A DNA stretch of 25,871 bases, from the NCBI GenBank assembly GCA_049587715.1, contig JBAVEL010000124.1, positions 1 to 25,871 of the forward strand, in the 5' to 3' direction. The position numbers and the translations under genes are program-made. The DNA comes from JBAVEL01 sp049587715 (GTDB taxonomy: Bacteria; Bacteroidota; Ignavibacteria; UBA10030; UBA6906). The notes beneath the pieces were generated by a model that did not search any database, was not told the origin of the DNA, and saw only the letters and a program-made list of their open reading frames with translations. This document shows, in pieces, positions 8,346 through 16,070 of this stretch (positions are counted from its first letter, which is position 1; the number at the start of each line of letters is the position of its first letter).

Positions 8346-8359
8346 GGGCTCTCCTTTCA

Positions 8360-9037
8360 TCAGGCTTTCTTGATCTCACAGGCGACACAGGGCGACATGG
8401 AGCACATCATGTCGTTGAACCCTTCCTCGTCCAGGCATGGCGGGCTCAGGTTCGCACACCCGCCGCACACGGCGAGCTCCGGCTGGGTGTAGGTGCAGCG
8501 CAACTGACAGGCGGGGCACACGTAGATGCATCCTCCACACAGGCGGCACTTCTCCGATCGTATGTCGAAAGGCGTCCCTATGCCCCGGTGGTCGCCGCGC
8601 CCGCGGAAGCCGAGGGCGCCGGAGGACATTTGTTCTTTGCACATGCGCACACACAACCCGCAGAGAATGCATGTGTCGTATTCCTGACGGAACCTCTGCC
8701 GGCGCACCTCGTGGGCGGAGGCGAGGTCCTGGATCACCTTGGACTGCGGACACGAAGCGAGCAACAGTTCGAGGACCATCTTGCGGGAGCGGACGACTCG
8801 CGCCGACGCCGTCCTCACCCGGAGGCCTTCTTCGGCGGGATACGTACAGGAGGAGACGAGCCGGGCCCTCGGCCCCTCGCCGATCTCCACAACACAGAGC
8901 CGGCAGCCCCCGTAGGGTGTGAGCCCGTCCATATGGCACAGTGTCGGTATGGGGAATCCGAGGAAACGCGCGGCCTCCAGCAGTGTCATTCCGTCGTCGA
9001 CCGTGGCTGTCAGCCTGTTGATCTTCAACGTTGTCAT
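8360..9037 (-). CDS. NuoG/HydA-N-terminus-like iron-sulfur subunit (225 aa)
   Basis: Electron-wire protein of the HoxU/NuoG N-terminal type. A 2Fe-2S ferredoxin domain has ligands C34, C45, C48 and C64. The [4Fe-4S] His-Cys3 region expected next is degenerate, with one cysteine in LLLASCPQS. Two 4Fe-4S motifs follow (C123/C126/C129/C133 and C164/C167/C170/C174). The tail of about 50 residues is unusually Cys-rich (C177, C181, C191, C194, C201, C212, C217, C220) and could hold more clusters. No catalytic H-cluster or molybdopterin domain is attached. It overlaps the stop of the NuoF-GltD fusion (ATGA) and is itself followed by the glutamate-synthase-like gene, which suggests one complex. By family analogy it would pass electrons between the flavin of NuoF and ferredoxin or the GltS-like subunit. 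Confidence 0.9.
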   Translation of the reverse strand: MTTLKINRLTATVDDGMTLLEAARFLGFPIPTLCHMDGLTPYGGCRLCVVEIGEGPRARLVSSCTYPAEEGLRVRTASARVVRSRKMVLELLLASCPQSKVIQDLASAHEVRRQRFRQEYDTCILCGLCVRMCKEQMSSGALGFRGRGDHRGIGTPFDIRSEKCRLCGGCIYVCPACQLRCTYTQPELAVCGGCANLSPPCLDEEGFNDMMCSMSPCVACEIKKA

Positions 9038-12000
9038 GCCGTCTGCTCCTTCACTGATGAAGGGGACTCGGTCCGGGCTGTCTGCGTGAATTCCAGGTCA
9101 CAGCGAAGGCATCGTCCCGCTTCCCGCACGGCGGCGTCCGGGGTGAGGGACTGCTCCACCTCGGCGAATTCCCTCTTGCGTCGATCAAGGTCAATCCGCG
9201 GGATGTCGGGGCGCCCGTCCTGGACCGGGGGAGTGGCGTGCACAACGGGAGGGATGTAGGTCCTCGGGACGTTCCGCTCCGAGGACTGGCGGAGGGGCAG
9301 GCCCTTCAGATGGTGGTCGATCACGAGCGCCGCCCGTTTCCCGGCTGCGATGGCATCCACTACCGTGTTGGGGCCCGAAACGACGTCTCCTCCCGCAAAC
9401 ACGCCGGGTCTGTTTGTGCAGAGCGTTGCGGGGTCCACCGTGATCGTTTGCCTCCGATCGTCCACCTCCAGGCGATTCGCTCCCGCCACCGTCACACAGT
9501 CCGTGTCGGAACCCTCGCTGATGGCCACGACAAGTGTATCGAGGGAAACCGCGTACTCCGATCCGGGCACCGGGAGAGGTCGGTATCGCCCGCTCGCATC
9601 CCGCGGTCCCCGTTCGTTCTTGATCAGCTCCATGCCGGTGAAGCGTCCGGATCGGGAGAGAATCCTGACGGGTGAAACAAGCGTCTCGATGTGCAATCCT
9701 TCCTGGAGTGCGGCTTCGATTTCCTCTTCGAACGCCGGCATGTCTTCCCGCGTGCGGCGATAGTACAGCGTGACGTCCTCCACATTGGGTTGGCGCAGTG
9801 CGACCCGCGCCGCGTCCACAGCCGAGTTGCCGCCCCCGATAATGCCGACGCGTCCCCGCGCAAGCATCTCCCCCCGGATATTGAATGCCTTCAGCAGCTG
9901 GATGGATGGGTAGACCCCGGGGAGATCCTCGCCTTCCAGCCCCAGGCGGAGACTCTTGTGCGCGCCGATGGCGACGAAGACCGCGCCGAATCCTCCTTCC
10001 AGAAGCGAGTCGAGAGTGACATCCCGTCCCAGCTTGGAATCACAGCGGAGGGTGATGTTGGGATTCATGAGGGAGGCGATTTCCTTCCTGATCACTTCGT
10101 GGGGCAGCCGGTAGGAAGGAATGGCGCTGAAGAGCATCCCGCCAGGCTCTCCGTCCGCTTCGAAGATTGTCACCCTGTGCCCCCTGAGCGACAGGTAATG
10201 TGCCGCGGTCAGTCCCGCCGGACCCGCGCCCACGACCGCCACAGGGGGCATCCCAGGGAGTTTCTCCTCCTGGTGGCGGGGAGTGAAGGAAGCCGGGTCG
10301 ACCCTGTCTGTCACAAACCTCTTCAGGGCCCGGATGGCCACCGGATCTCCGCCGTGCTGACCGGCCGTACAGCGGTCCTCACAGGGGTGGTTACAGACCC
10401 TTGCGCAGACGGAAGGAAACGGATTGGCTTCGCGGATGACGGCGTATGCCTCCTGGAGTTCGCCCCGCTGGATGTGGGCGACATAGCGCCATGCCTCCGT
10501 ACCGATGGGGCAGGCCGCCGCGCACGGAGCCCCCACGAGTCCCTTGCACACAAACGCGTCGCACCGCTTGTCGTAGACGTGTCGATGATACTCTTCGAGG
10601 AAATAGCGGAGGGTGCTGAGGACGGGATTGGGAGCCGATTGTCCAAGTCCGCACATCGACGTATCCTTGACGGCTTCCGCCAGTTCCCGGAGGAGCTCGA
10701 TGTGCTCTTCGGTTCCCCTGCCGCCGGCGATATCCTCCAGAATCTCAAACATCCGTTGTGTTCCCTTGCGGCAGGTGAAGCACTTGCCGCAGGATTCGTC
10801 TTTCAGGAAGCCCATGAAGTACTTGGCAACATCCACCATGCAGGTGTTCTCATCCATCACGATCATGCCGCCCGACCCCATGATGGACCCCGCGGAGACG
10901 AGGCTGTCGTAGTCGATGGGGATGTCGAAGAGCCGGGCCGGGATGCATCCGCCCGAGGGTCCGCCGGTCTGGACCGCCTTGATCCGGGCCTTGCCTGCCG
11001 GACCCCCGCCGATGTCGTTCACGATGGACCCGATGGTCCTTCCCATGGGGATTTCCACAAGTCCCGTATTGCGGACCTTCCCGACCAGGCTGAAGATCTT
11101 CGTTCCGGAGTTGCGCGGGACGCCGACCTGTGCGAAGGCCGCGCCTCCTTCCGCCAGGATGAGGGGGATATTGGCCCAGGTTTCCACGTTGTTGATGGCC
11201 GTCGGCTTTCCCTCGATGCCCTTCTGCACCGGGAAGGGAGGGCGCTGACGCGGATCTCCCATCTTTCCTTCTATCGAATGGATAAGGGCGGTTTCCTCTC
11301 CGCAGACAAACGCCCCGGCCCCCTTGACGACCTCAATGTCGAAGGAGAACCCTGTCCCGAGGATGTTCCGGCCCAGGATCCCCATCTCGTGGGCCTGGCG
11401 GATGGCGATCGTAATGTGCTTGATGGCGAGCGGGTACTCGTTCCGGATGTACACGATCCCCGCGGTGGCGCCCGTTCCGTATGCGCCGATGATCATCCCT
11501 TCGAGAATGCTGTGCGGGTTCCCCTCCAGGATGCTCCGATCCATGTATGCGCCCGGGTCTCCCTCATCCGCGTTGCAGACCAGGAACTTTCCTCCGCTGC
11601 CTTTCTGTCCCGCAAGAAGTCCCCACTTCACCCCCGTCGGAAATCCCGCCCCGCCCCGTCCCCTGAGTCCGGAGAGCTTGACCTCTTCCACAACAGCCGC
11701 CGGATCTCCCCGGCCCAGGACCTTCACGAGCGAGGAGTATCCTCCTGCCTCGACATAGTTCAGGATTCTGATCGGATCCACCAGCTCGTTGCGGGCCAGG
11801 ATCGCCCTCTGCTGGTCCCGGAAGAAGGGGATGTCGGCCTGGCGCTCGACCGGCCCGCCTGTGGCAGGGTTCCGAGAGAGAAGATCCTCCACGACCGTGC
11901 GTTCGGATGTCGCCAGAACGATGCGTGCCATGTCACCTGCGCGGATCCGAGGGTAGAATGTCCCCCCGGGATGGATGAGCACCGACGGTTCCATCTGGCA

Positions 12001-12213
12001 GTATCCATGGCATCCCGTCACCCTCAGGTACACGCGGCTGGCGAGCTGGCGGGACAGTATCTCGCGCTTGGCGACCCTGATCAGATCGTTTGCCCCGCTG
12101 GCCTGGCCGCAGGTCCCCGCGGGGATGATCAAAGTCGGGATGTCGGGGTTCCGTTGGGCGGTGACCCGTTCCTGAAAAGCCCTGAACGCGTCGAGCGATC
12201 GAATCCTATACAT
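9034..12213 (-). CDS. NuoF-like NADH/FMN subunit fused to GltD/NfnB-like flavoprotein (1059 aa)
   Basis: A two-enzyme fusion. Residues 1-115 form a thioredoxin-like 2Fe-2S domain with only three obvious cysteines (C35, C68, C72). Residues about 130-545 are NuoF/HydB: GRGGAGFPTGVKW (185-197), CNADEGDPGAYMDR (213-226), GAGAFVCGEETAL (298-310) and the 4Fe-4S ligands C475/C478/C481/C521. Residues about 550-1030 are glutamate-synthase small-subunit-like: two N-terminal Cys4 motifs (C551/C556/C564/C568; C603/C607/C611/C615), an FAD site GAGPAG at 662-667 and an NAD(P) site GIIGGGNSAVDAA at 790-802. The architecture joins an NADH site and a probable NADPH site as in HydABC/Stn-type bifurcating enzymes; bifurcation itself is inferred. 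The start at 12213 has GGAGG but at a long 13-base spacing. Confidence 0.93.
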   Translation of the reverse strand: MYRIRSLDAFRAFQERVTAQRNPDIPTLIIPAGTCGQASGANDLIRVAKREILSRQLASRVYLRVTGCHGYCQMEPSVLIHPGGTFYPRIRAGDMARIVLATSERTVVEDLLSRNPATGGPVERQADIPFFRDQQRAILARNELVDPIRILNYVEAGGYSSLVKVLGRGDPAAVVEEVKLSGLRGRGGAGFPTGVKWGLLAGQKGSGGKFLVCNADEGDPGAYMDRSILEGNPHSILEGMIIGAYGTGATAGIVYIRNEYPLAIKHITIAIRQAHEMGILGRNILGTGFSFDIEVVKGAGAFVCGEETALIHSIEGKMGDPRQRPPFPVQKGIEGKPTAINNVETWANIPLILAEGGAAFAQVGVPRNSGTKIFSLVGKVRNTGLVEIPMGRTIGSIVNDIGGGPAGKARIKAVQTGGPSGGCIPARLFDIPIDYDSLVSAGSIMGSGGMIVMDENTCMVDVAKYFMGFLKDESCGKCFTCRKGTQRMFEILEDIAGGRGTEEHIELLRELAEAVKDTSMCGLGQSAPNPVLSTLRYFLEEYHRHVYDKRCDAFVCKGLVGAPCAAACPIGTEAWRYVAHIQRGELQEAYAVIREANPFPSVCARVCNHPCEDRCTAGQHGGDPVAIRALKRFVTDRVDPASFTPRHQEEKLPGMPPVAVVGAGPAGLTAAHYLSLRGHRVTIFEADGEPGGMLFSAIPSYRLPHEVIRKEIASLMNPNITLRCDSKLGRDVTLDSLLEGGFGAVFVAIGAHKSLRLGLEGEDLPGVYPSIQLLKAFNIRGEMLARGRVGIIGGGNSAVDAARVALRQPNVEDVTLYYRRTREDMPAFEEEIEAALQEGLHIETLVSPVRILSRSGRFTGMELIKNERGPRDASGRYRPLPVPGSEYAVSLDTLVVAISEGSDTDCVTVAGANRLEVDDRRQTITVDPATLCTNRPGVFAGGDVVSGPNTVVDAIAAGKRAALVIDHHLKGLPLRQSSERNVPRTYIPPVVHATPPVQDGRPDIPRIDLDRRKREFAEVEQSLTPDAAVREAGRCLRCDLEFTQTARTESPSSVKEQTA

Positions 12214-12248
12214 GGCGGGGGCAGAACCTCCTCATCGACTGACCGATA

Positions 12249-13097
12249 TCAGGCACTCTGAGCCTCCAGATCCAGCATGTGGCTCTTGCAGCCCCGGCGT
12301 GAACAGAGCTGGACCATGCCGCCACCGCGGACGATCATGGGGACCATCGGGGCGTCGCAGACAACGCAGTTCCATGCTCCGATCAACTCCGTATGGCAGT
12401 GCGGACAGAAGAAGTTGACAATGGTATCCAGTGGTATTTCGTTGCCCGATTCCAGTGAGTAGCTCCCGTAGAGTGACGAAAGACGCAGCCACCCGTGCTC
12501 TTCCCCGTACGAGGCGGTCAGCCGGATCGAGGGATAGCCGTCGATCAGGTGCTGCTGATCCATGAGACTGTGGTTGCACCGAGGGCAGTTCACCTCAAGA
12601 GGGAAGATCCGCTCATCCCCGATGTCCACGCGGTCAAGGCCTGCCCGGGTCCTTTCGACAATTCCGGTTGCTCCACCCGGGGCAACGTGTGGGAAATAGT
12701 GGCCGTCCACGACCACGACGGGCGCAAGCGCGCAGGCTCCCAGGCACCGGACAGTCTCCAGGGTGAAGAGGCCGTCCTTCGTCGTGGAGCCGTCTCCCGG
12801 CACCCCGAGCACCTTCTGGAAATCCTCCGCCACGGCTTGCCCCCCGCGGACGTGACAGGCCGTTCCCAGGCACACGGCAGCAATGTGCCTTCCCCGGGGC
12901 TTCAGCCTGAACGCCCGGTAGAAAGTGGCTACTCCGTACAGCTCCGCAATGTCCCTGGATGTCTTCTCGGCAACGAGGCGGAGTGCCTCTTCGGGGAGAT
13001 AACCGAACCGGGCCTGAATCTCTTCGAGAACCAGGATAAGGCTTCCGCGCCTGTTCTTGTGCTTGTCGATAAGGGGGATGATGCTCCTGAGGTCCAT
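12249..13097 (-). CDS. NuoE-like 2Fe-2S subunit with zinc-ribbon C-terminal extension (282 aa)
   Basis: Residues 1-155 are a NuoE/HydC thioredoxin-like subunit with 2Fe-2S ligands C76, C81 (CLGTAC), C118 and C122 (CLGAC), preceded by the helical region with GYLPEEAL and ATFYRAF. The remaining roughly 125 residues are an extension rich in cysteine pairs (C171/C174, C231/C234, C244/C247, C265/C270), probably two zinc ribbons; canonical NuoE lacks this. The start at 13097 has GGAGGGAGG immediately upstream and begins 14 bases after the GDH stop. The frame stays open upstream to 13628 only as a shadow of the GDH gene. It is followed by the NuoF-GltD fusion, its expected partner. Confidence 0.92.
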   Translation of the reverse strand: MDLRSIIPLIDKHKNRRGSLILVLEEIQARFGYLPEEALRLVAEKTSRDIAELYGVATFYRAFRLKPRGRHIAAVCLGTACHVRGGQAVAEDFQKVLGVPGDGSTTKDGLFTLETVRCLGACALAPVVVVDGHYFPHVAPGGATGIVERTRAGLDRVDIGDERIFPLEVNCPRCNHSLMDQQHLIDGYPSIRLTASYGEEHGWLRLSSLYGSYSLESGNEIPLDTIVNFFCPHCHTELIGAWNCVVCDAPMVPMIVRGGGMVQLCSRRGCKSHMLDLEAQSA

Positions 13098-13111
13098 ACC
13101 TTGCCTCCCTC

Positions 13112-14542
13112 CTACGGGAAGATGCCCATCTCCATATACGAACGGGCGATCTTGTCGATCGCGCCGATGAAGGCGGCTGTCCGGAGGTCCGTCCCCTTGT
13201 GCTGCTTCCAGACCTCCCGAATGCCGTGATAGGCGCCGATCATGGTGTCTTCCAGACCCGAATTCACCAGGGCGTACTCGTCGGGGCCCCGGGTGATCTT
13301 GTGCTTCTCCGTCTCGCTCAGAAGTTTGCCCGTGGCGTCTTCGAGGGCGGCGATGAGCTGGACGTAGGAGTTTTCGGTGAACCTCTTCGCCATGCGGCCC
13401 ATCCGCACATGCTGCAGGTTCTTCAGCCACTCGAAATACGAGACGGTGACGCCGCCTGCATTGGCATACATGTCGGGCAGAACCATGACCCCCTTTTTCA
13501 GGAGGATGACCTCGGCCTCGGGTGTGGTGGGGCCGTTGGCGCCTTCGGAGATGATCCGGGCCTTGATGGCGGGGGCATTCCCGGCGGTGATCTGCTTCTC
13601 CAGCGCCGCCGGAACCAGGATGTCGCAATCCAGCTCCAGAACGTCCTGAGTCCGCGCCAGATTGTGCGCGCCCGGGAAGTTCAGGATGGAGCGCGTGTTC
13701 TTCCGGTGCTGGAACACAGCTTCCACGTCCAGCCCTGCGGGATTGGCGATGGCACCCTCGTATTCCCCGATTCCCACGATCAGGCAGCCGGCTTGCTGGA
13801 GGAACCTGGCCGCGTAGTACCCTACGTTCCCGAGTCCCTGCACGGCGACCCTCTTTCCATCCAGTCCGGGTGTCAGCCCCAGGGCCTTCATGTCCTCGGC
13901 CACCCGGCAGGCTTCCCGCGTGGCATAGAAGACACCGCGTCCGGTGGCCTCGGTCCGTCCCCGGATGCCTCCCTGGCTGATGGGCTTGCCCGTGACGCAG
14001 CCCATGGCGTCAATCATTCCTGGATTCAGCGCCTGGAAGGTGTCCGCGATCCAGGCCATCTCCCGGGGACCCGTGCCGTAGTCAGGGGCGGGCACGTCGA
14101 TACCGGGGCCGATGAAGTGCTTCTTGGTGAGCTCGGCAGTGTATCGTCGTGTGATCCGCTGGAGTTCCTCCTCAGAGTAATGCTTGGGATTGATGCGGAT
14201 CCCTCCCTTGGCGCCCCCGAAAGGCACATCCACCACGGCGCACTTATAGGTCATGAGGGCGGCCAGGGCCATCACCTCATCTTCGGTCACGTCTTCGCTG
14301 TAGCGGATCCCTCCCTTGGTGGGGAGCTTGTGCTGGCTGTGCTCCACACGCCAGGCGTCCACGACCTCGTATCCCTCTTCCGTATGGACGGGGAACTGGA
14401 AGTGGTACACGCTGTTGCAGACCCTGATCTGGTCGAGCAGGCCCTTCGGGTGTTTCAGGTGAGAGGCCGCTTTGTCGAAATTGCGCTCGACGTCTCCGAA
14501 GAAACTCGTCTCTGTTTTGGGGATGCCGCTCTGGGTGGACAT
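13112..14542 (-). CDS. Glu/Leu/Phe/Val-type dehydrogenase (GDH paralog 3, 476 aa)
   Basis: Third GDH-family enzyme, of the longer subfamily that resembles cyanobacterial and mitochondrial-type GDH. Visible are K76 in KLPTKGGIRYS, K100, catalytic K112 in PFGGAKGG, D154 in DVPAPDYGTGPREMAW and the Rossmann loop GLGNVG at 236-241. An acidic residue after the second beta strand (GIGEYEGA) would favour NAD, a weak prediction. The ATG at 14542 is preceded by AAAGGAAG. It heads the minus-strand operon, so the first and last genes of the operon are both GDHs flanking the NuoE/NuoF-GltD complex. The inferred role is to feed or consume glutamate-derived reducing equivalents. An inverted repeat CTTGA-N6-TCAAG lies about 20 bases upstream. 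Confidence 0.93.
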   Translation of the reverse strand: MSTQSGIPKTETSFFGDVERNFDKAASHLKHPKGLLDQIRVCNSVYHFQFPVHTEEGYEVVDAWRVEHSQHKLPTKGGIRYSEDVTEDEVMALAALMTYKCAVVDVPFGGAKGGIRINPKHYSEEELQRITRRYTAELTKKHFIGPGIDVPAPDYGTGPREMAWIADTFQALNPGMIDAMGCVTGKPISQGGIRGRTEATGRGVFYATREACRVAEDMKALGLTPGLDGKRVAVQGLGNVGYYAARFLQQAGCLIVGIGEYEGAIANPAGLDVEAVFQHRKNTRSILNFPGAHNLARTQDVLELDCDILVPAALEKQITAGNAPAIKARIISEGANGPTTPEAEVILLKKGVMVLPDMYANAGGVTVSYFEWLKNLQHVRMGRMAKRFTENSYVQLIAALEDATGKLLSETEKHKITRGPDEYALVNSGLEDTMIGAYHGIREVWKQHKGTDLRTAAFIGAIDKIARSYMEMGIFP

Positions 14543-15316
14543 TGTATCGCTTCCTTTGTGCTTGATTTAGTTCAAGAGCCAAAAGGTGGAGATTGTCGGT
14601 TGAGGAAGAACGGCGAGAAGCTTGAGGAATTGCAGCGCTGCTCACAGAATGGTAGGAAGTTCGCCCGGAAGAAGCAAGTTGAGATCCCGAGGGCCGCCTC
14701 CGCGCCGCGATGTTCGCACATGGTTCCGACTCGACTCTCTGCTTGAGGTTCTTCTCACGATCCGGGTCGCGGCACCCCGATCCTCCCGCATGAGTGTGCC
14801 GACTTCCCCGTCTCCGGGTTCCCCGGCTTCAGGCGCAGGACCCTCCCGCACGGATGTTCCTCTCCGCATGAAAACCGCGTGCCAGGATGGCGCCCGCCTC
14901 GGGGCAGGGGTGGAGGCCGCAGGCGATTGGCCGGATTCGGACGAGGCCGGCCACGGATATGATCCCGCCCCCATTCATCAAGTGGAGGACACGGGAGGGT
15001 GGGGTGCTTCGGGCTCGGGAGGGAACGGGTCATTCGTCTGCAGCCCGGAAATGAAGGCTCGGAGGCCATGTGATGAAAAGTCCAACAAGTTCCGTTGGGT
15101 TTCTCAACGCCGTCGTTTTGATGCGTTTTCATATCTGGGAGACTGTTTTCTAGGTATTGGGGAGGGGGCATGTAGGGCGATGTTGAAAAACTAAACATTA
15201 CTCGTTTGGGTGAGCGGCTACGTTGCCTTTTTCACCATCACCGGCATGCCCCGTAATTGAGTTTCATTGTGTGGGTTAGCGTCCGGTACGACTGCCTGCC
15301 GATTCAAATGGAATCC
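14543..15316. other. Divergent intergenic region without a supported gene
   Basis: This long gap lies between the divergent minus-strand GDH operon and the plus-strand GcvH-like operon. Open frames exist on both strands but their products are low-complexity and arginine/proline/serine-rich, with no domain. From about 15060 onward base composition is visibly AT-richer than the coding sequence. It holds short inverted repeats: CTTGA-N6-TCAAG at 14561-14576, GCAGCGCTGC at 14632-14641, GGCATGCC at 15243-15250, and GGGGCATG (15165-15172) matched by CATGCCCC (15245-15252). Some may be operators or enhancer sites for the sigma-54 promoter at its right end. A decayed gene cannot be excluded. Confidence 0.6.
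14561..14576. promoter_or_regulatory. Inverted repeat upstream of the GDH operon (possible operator)
   Basis: CTTGA (14561-14565) and TCAAG (14572-14576) form a perfect 5-bp inverted repeat with a 6-base spacer, just upstream of the Shine-Dalgarno of the first GDH gene. Position and symmetry suggest a repressor or activator site, but no cognate regulator can be named and no convincing sigma-70 hexamers are visible around it. Confidence 0.25.
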
Positions 15317-15333
15317 CTGGCAGCGGACTTGCA
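15317..15333 (+). promoter_or_regulatory. Sigma-54 (RpoN) promoter of the GcvH-like/HybAB-like operon
   Basis: TGGCAG at 15318-15323 and TTGCA at 15329-15333 match the consensus TGGCAC-N5-TTGCA with one mismatch. The invariant GG and GC are separated by exactly 10 bases. The predicted transcript begins near 15344, about 60 bases before the ATG at 15404. An NtrC-type activator is encoded 6 kb downstream, and two more sites of this kind occur in the window. Confidence 0.8.
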
Positions 15334-15403
15334 GCAGTATGATGTGGCAGGAGAAGACCAAGGAACAATTCGTGTTTGCATCCTCAGCAGAAAGGCACCA
15401 GTC

Positions 15404-16042
15404 ATGTCTATCATCCTCGCTCTCACGACGGTACTCGCCCTGGTCCTGGTGGGGGCCATCAGGCAGAGAAAGGCAAAGCCGGCGGAGCAACCGGTTCTTG
15501 TCAGGCGATATGTGCATCCGGGTCACACATGGACCCGTCAGACGGAAGACGGGGATGTGCTTGTGGGAGTGGATGACTTCACACAGACAGTGATCGGGAG
15601 CGTGGAGGGCGTGGAACTCCCCCGCCTCCTGGGAAAGGTGAGGCAGGGAGAGGGGGCCTTCACCTTGCGGCGGGGGAAGCGAAGCCTGAGACTCGTGAGT
15701 CCCGTGACGGGAAGGGTGATTCAGAAGAACGAAATGCTTTCTGGAAACCCTTCCATGGTGAACGATTCGCCGTACGGGGATGGGTGGCTTGTGCGGGTAA
15801 GGCCGGCGCGGCTGGGGCTCGAGTTGAGGAATCTGCTCACGGGAGCGGCGGCCAGGGAGTACCTGGATGCGAGCAAGGCACAGTTGGCCCGCATTTTCTC
15901 GGGCACGCCGGCTCTCATGTACCAGGACGGAGGCGTCATGATCCGCGGTCTGGCGGATCGGTGCACGGATGCCGAGTGGGAGGCCGTGGAGGAGGAGCTT
16001 TTCCTGTCGGGCCCCGGCGGGCAGGGACACACGAGATTCTGA
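15404..16042 (+). CDS. Membrane-anchored GcvH-like (lipoyl-domain) protein 1 (212 aa)
   Basis: Residues 3-19 form a single N-terminal membrane helix followed by positive residues. Residues about 37-134 match glycine-cleavage H protein: HTW near the start, VGVDDFTQTVIGSVEGVELP, SPVTGRV, then NPSMVNDSPYGDGWLVRV, the diagnostic GcvH ending. K92 (RRGKRSLRLVSP) aligns with the lipoyl-lysine of GcvH (ESVKAxSxxYSP), although the preceding ESV is replaced. A C-terminal region of about 75 residues is extra. No gcvT, gcvP or lipoate ligase is nearby, so a role in glycine cleavage is doubtful; an electron- or acyl-carrier or scaffold role at the membrane is inference. The ATG at 15404 has AAAGG 8 bases upstream and lies downstream of the sigma-54 promoter; a frame open from 15257 would begin before that promoter. 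Confidence 0.85.
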   Translation: MSIILALTTVLALVLVGAIRQRKAKPAEQPVLVRRYVHPGHTWTRQTEDGDVLVGVDDFTQTVIGSVEGVELPRLLGKVRQGEGAFTLRRGKRSLRLVSPVTGRVIQKNEMLSGNPSMVNDSPYGDGWLVRVRPARLGLELRNLLTGAAAREYLDASKAQLARIFSGTPALMYQDGGVMIRGLADRCTDAEWEAVEEELFLSGPGGQGHTRF

Positions 16043-16070
16043 CACGCACACACCCCAAGGGAGTTTTCCT

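Noticed and set aside
9691..12261. An 856-codon plus-strand open frame
   Set aside because: It is a mirror of the NuoF-GltD fusion, whose minus-strand product has many exact functional motifs; the plus product has none.
12249..13628. A longer NuoE reading frame starting at 13628
   Set aside because: The upstream part is a frame-shifted shadow of the GDH gene. The start at 13097 has a strong GGAGG and begins the NuoE fold.
14672..14689. A possible minus-strand sigma-54 promoter for the GDH operon (GG-N10-GC)
   Set aside because: TTGC matches but the -24 element (GGGATC) is poor, and such spacing arises easily by chance in GC-rich DNA.
13199..14746. A 515-codon plus-strand open frame
   Set aside because: It is antisense to the 476-residue GDH, has no recognisable domain and low-complexity His/Asp/Gly content.
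14622..15194. A 190-codon plus-strand frame in the divergent gap
   Set aside because: The product is low-complexity Ser/Arg/Gly/Pro, there is no Shine-Dalgarno, and composition shifts within the frame; I could not support it as a gene.
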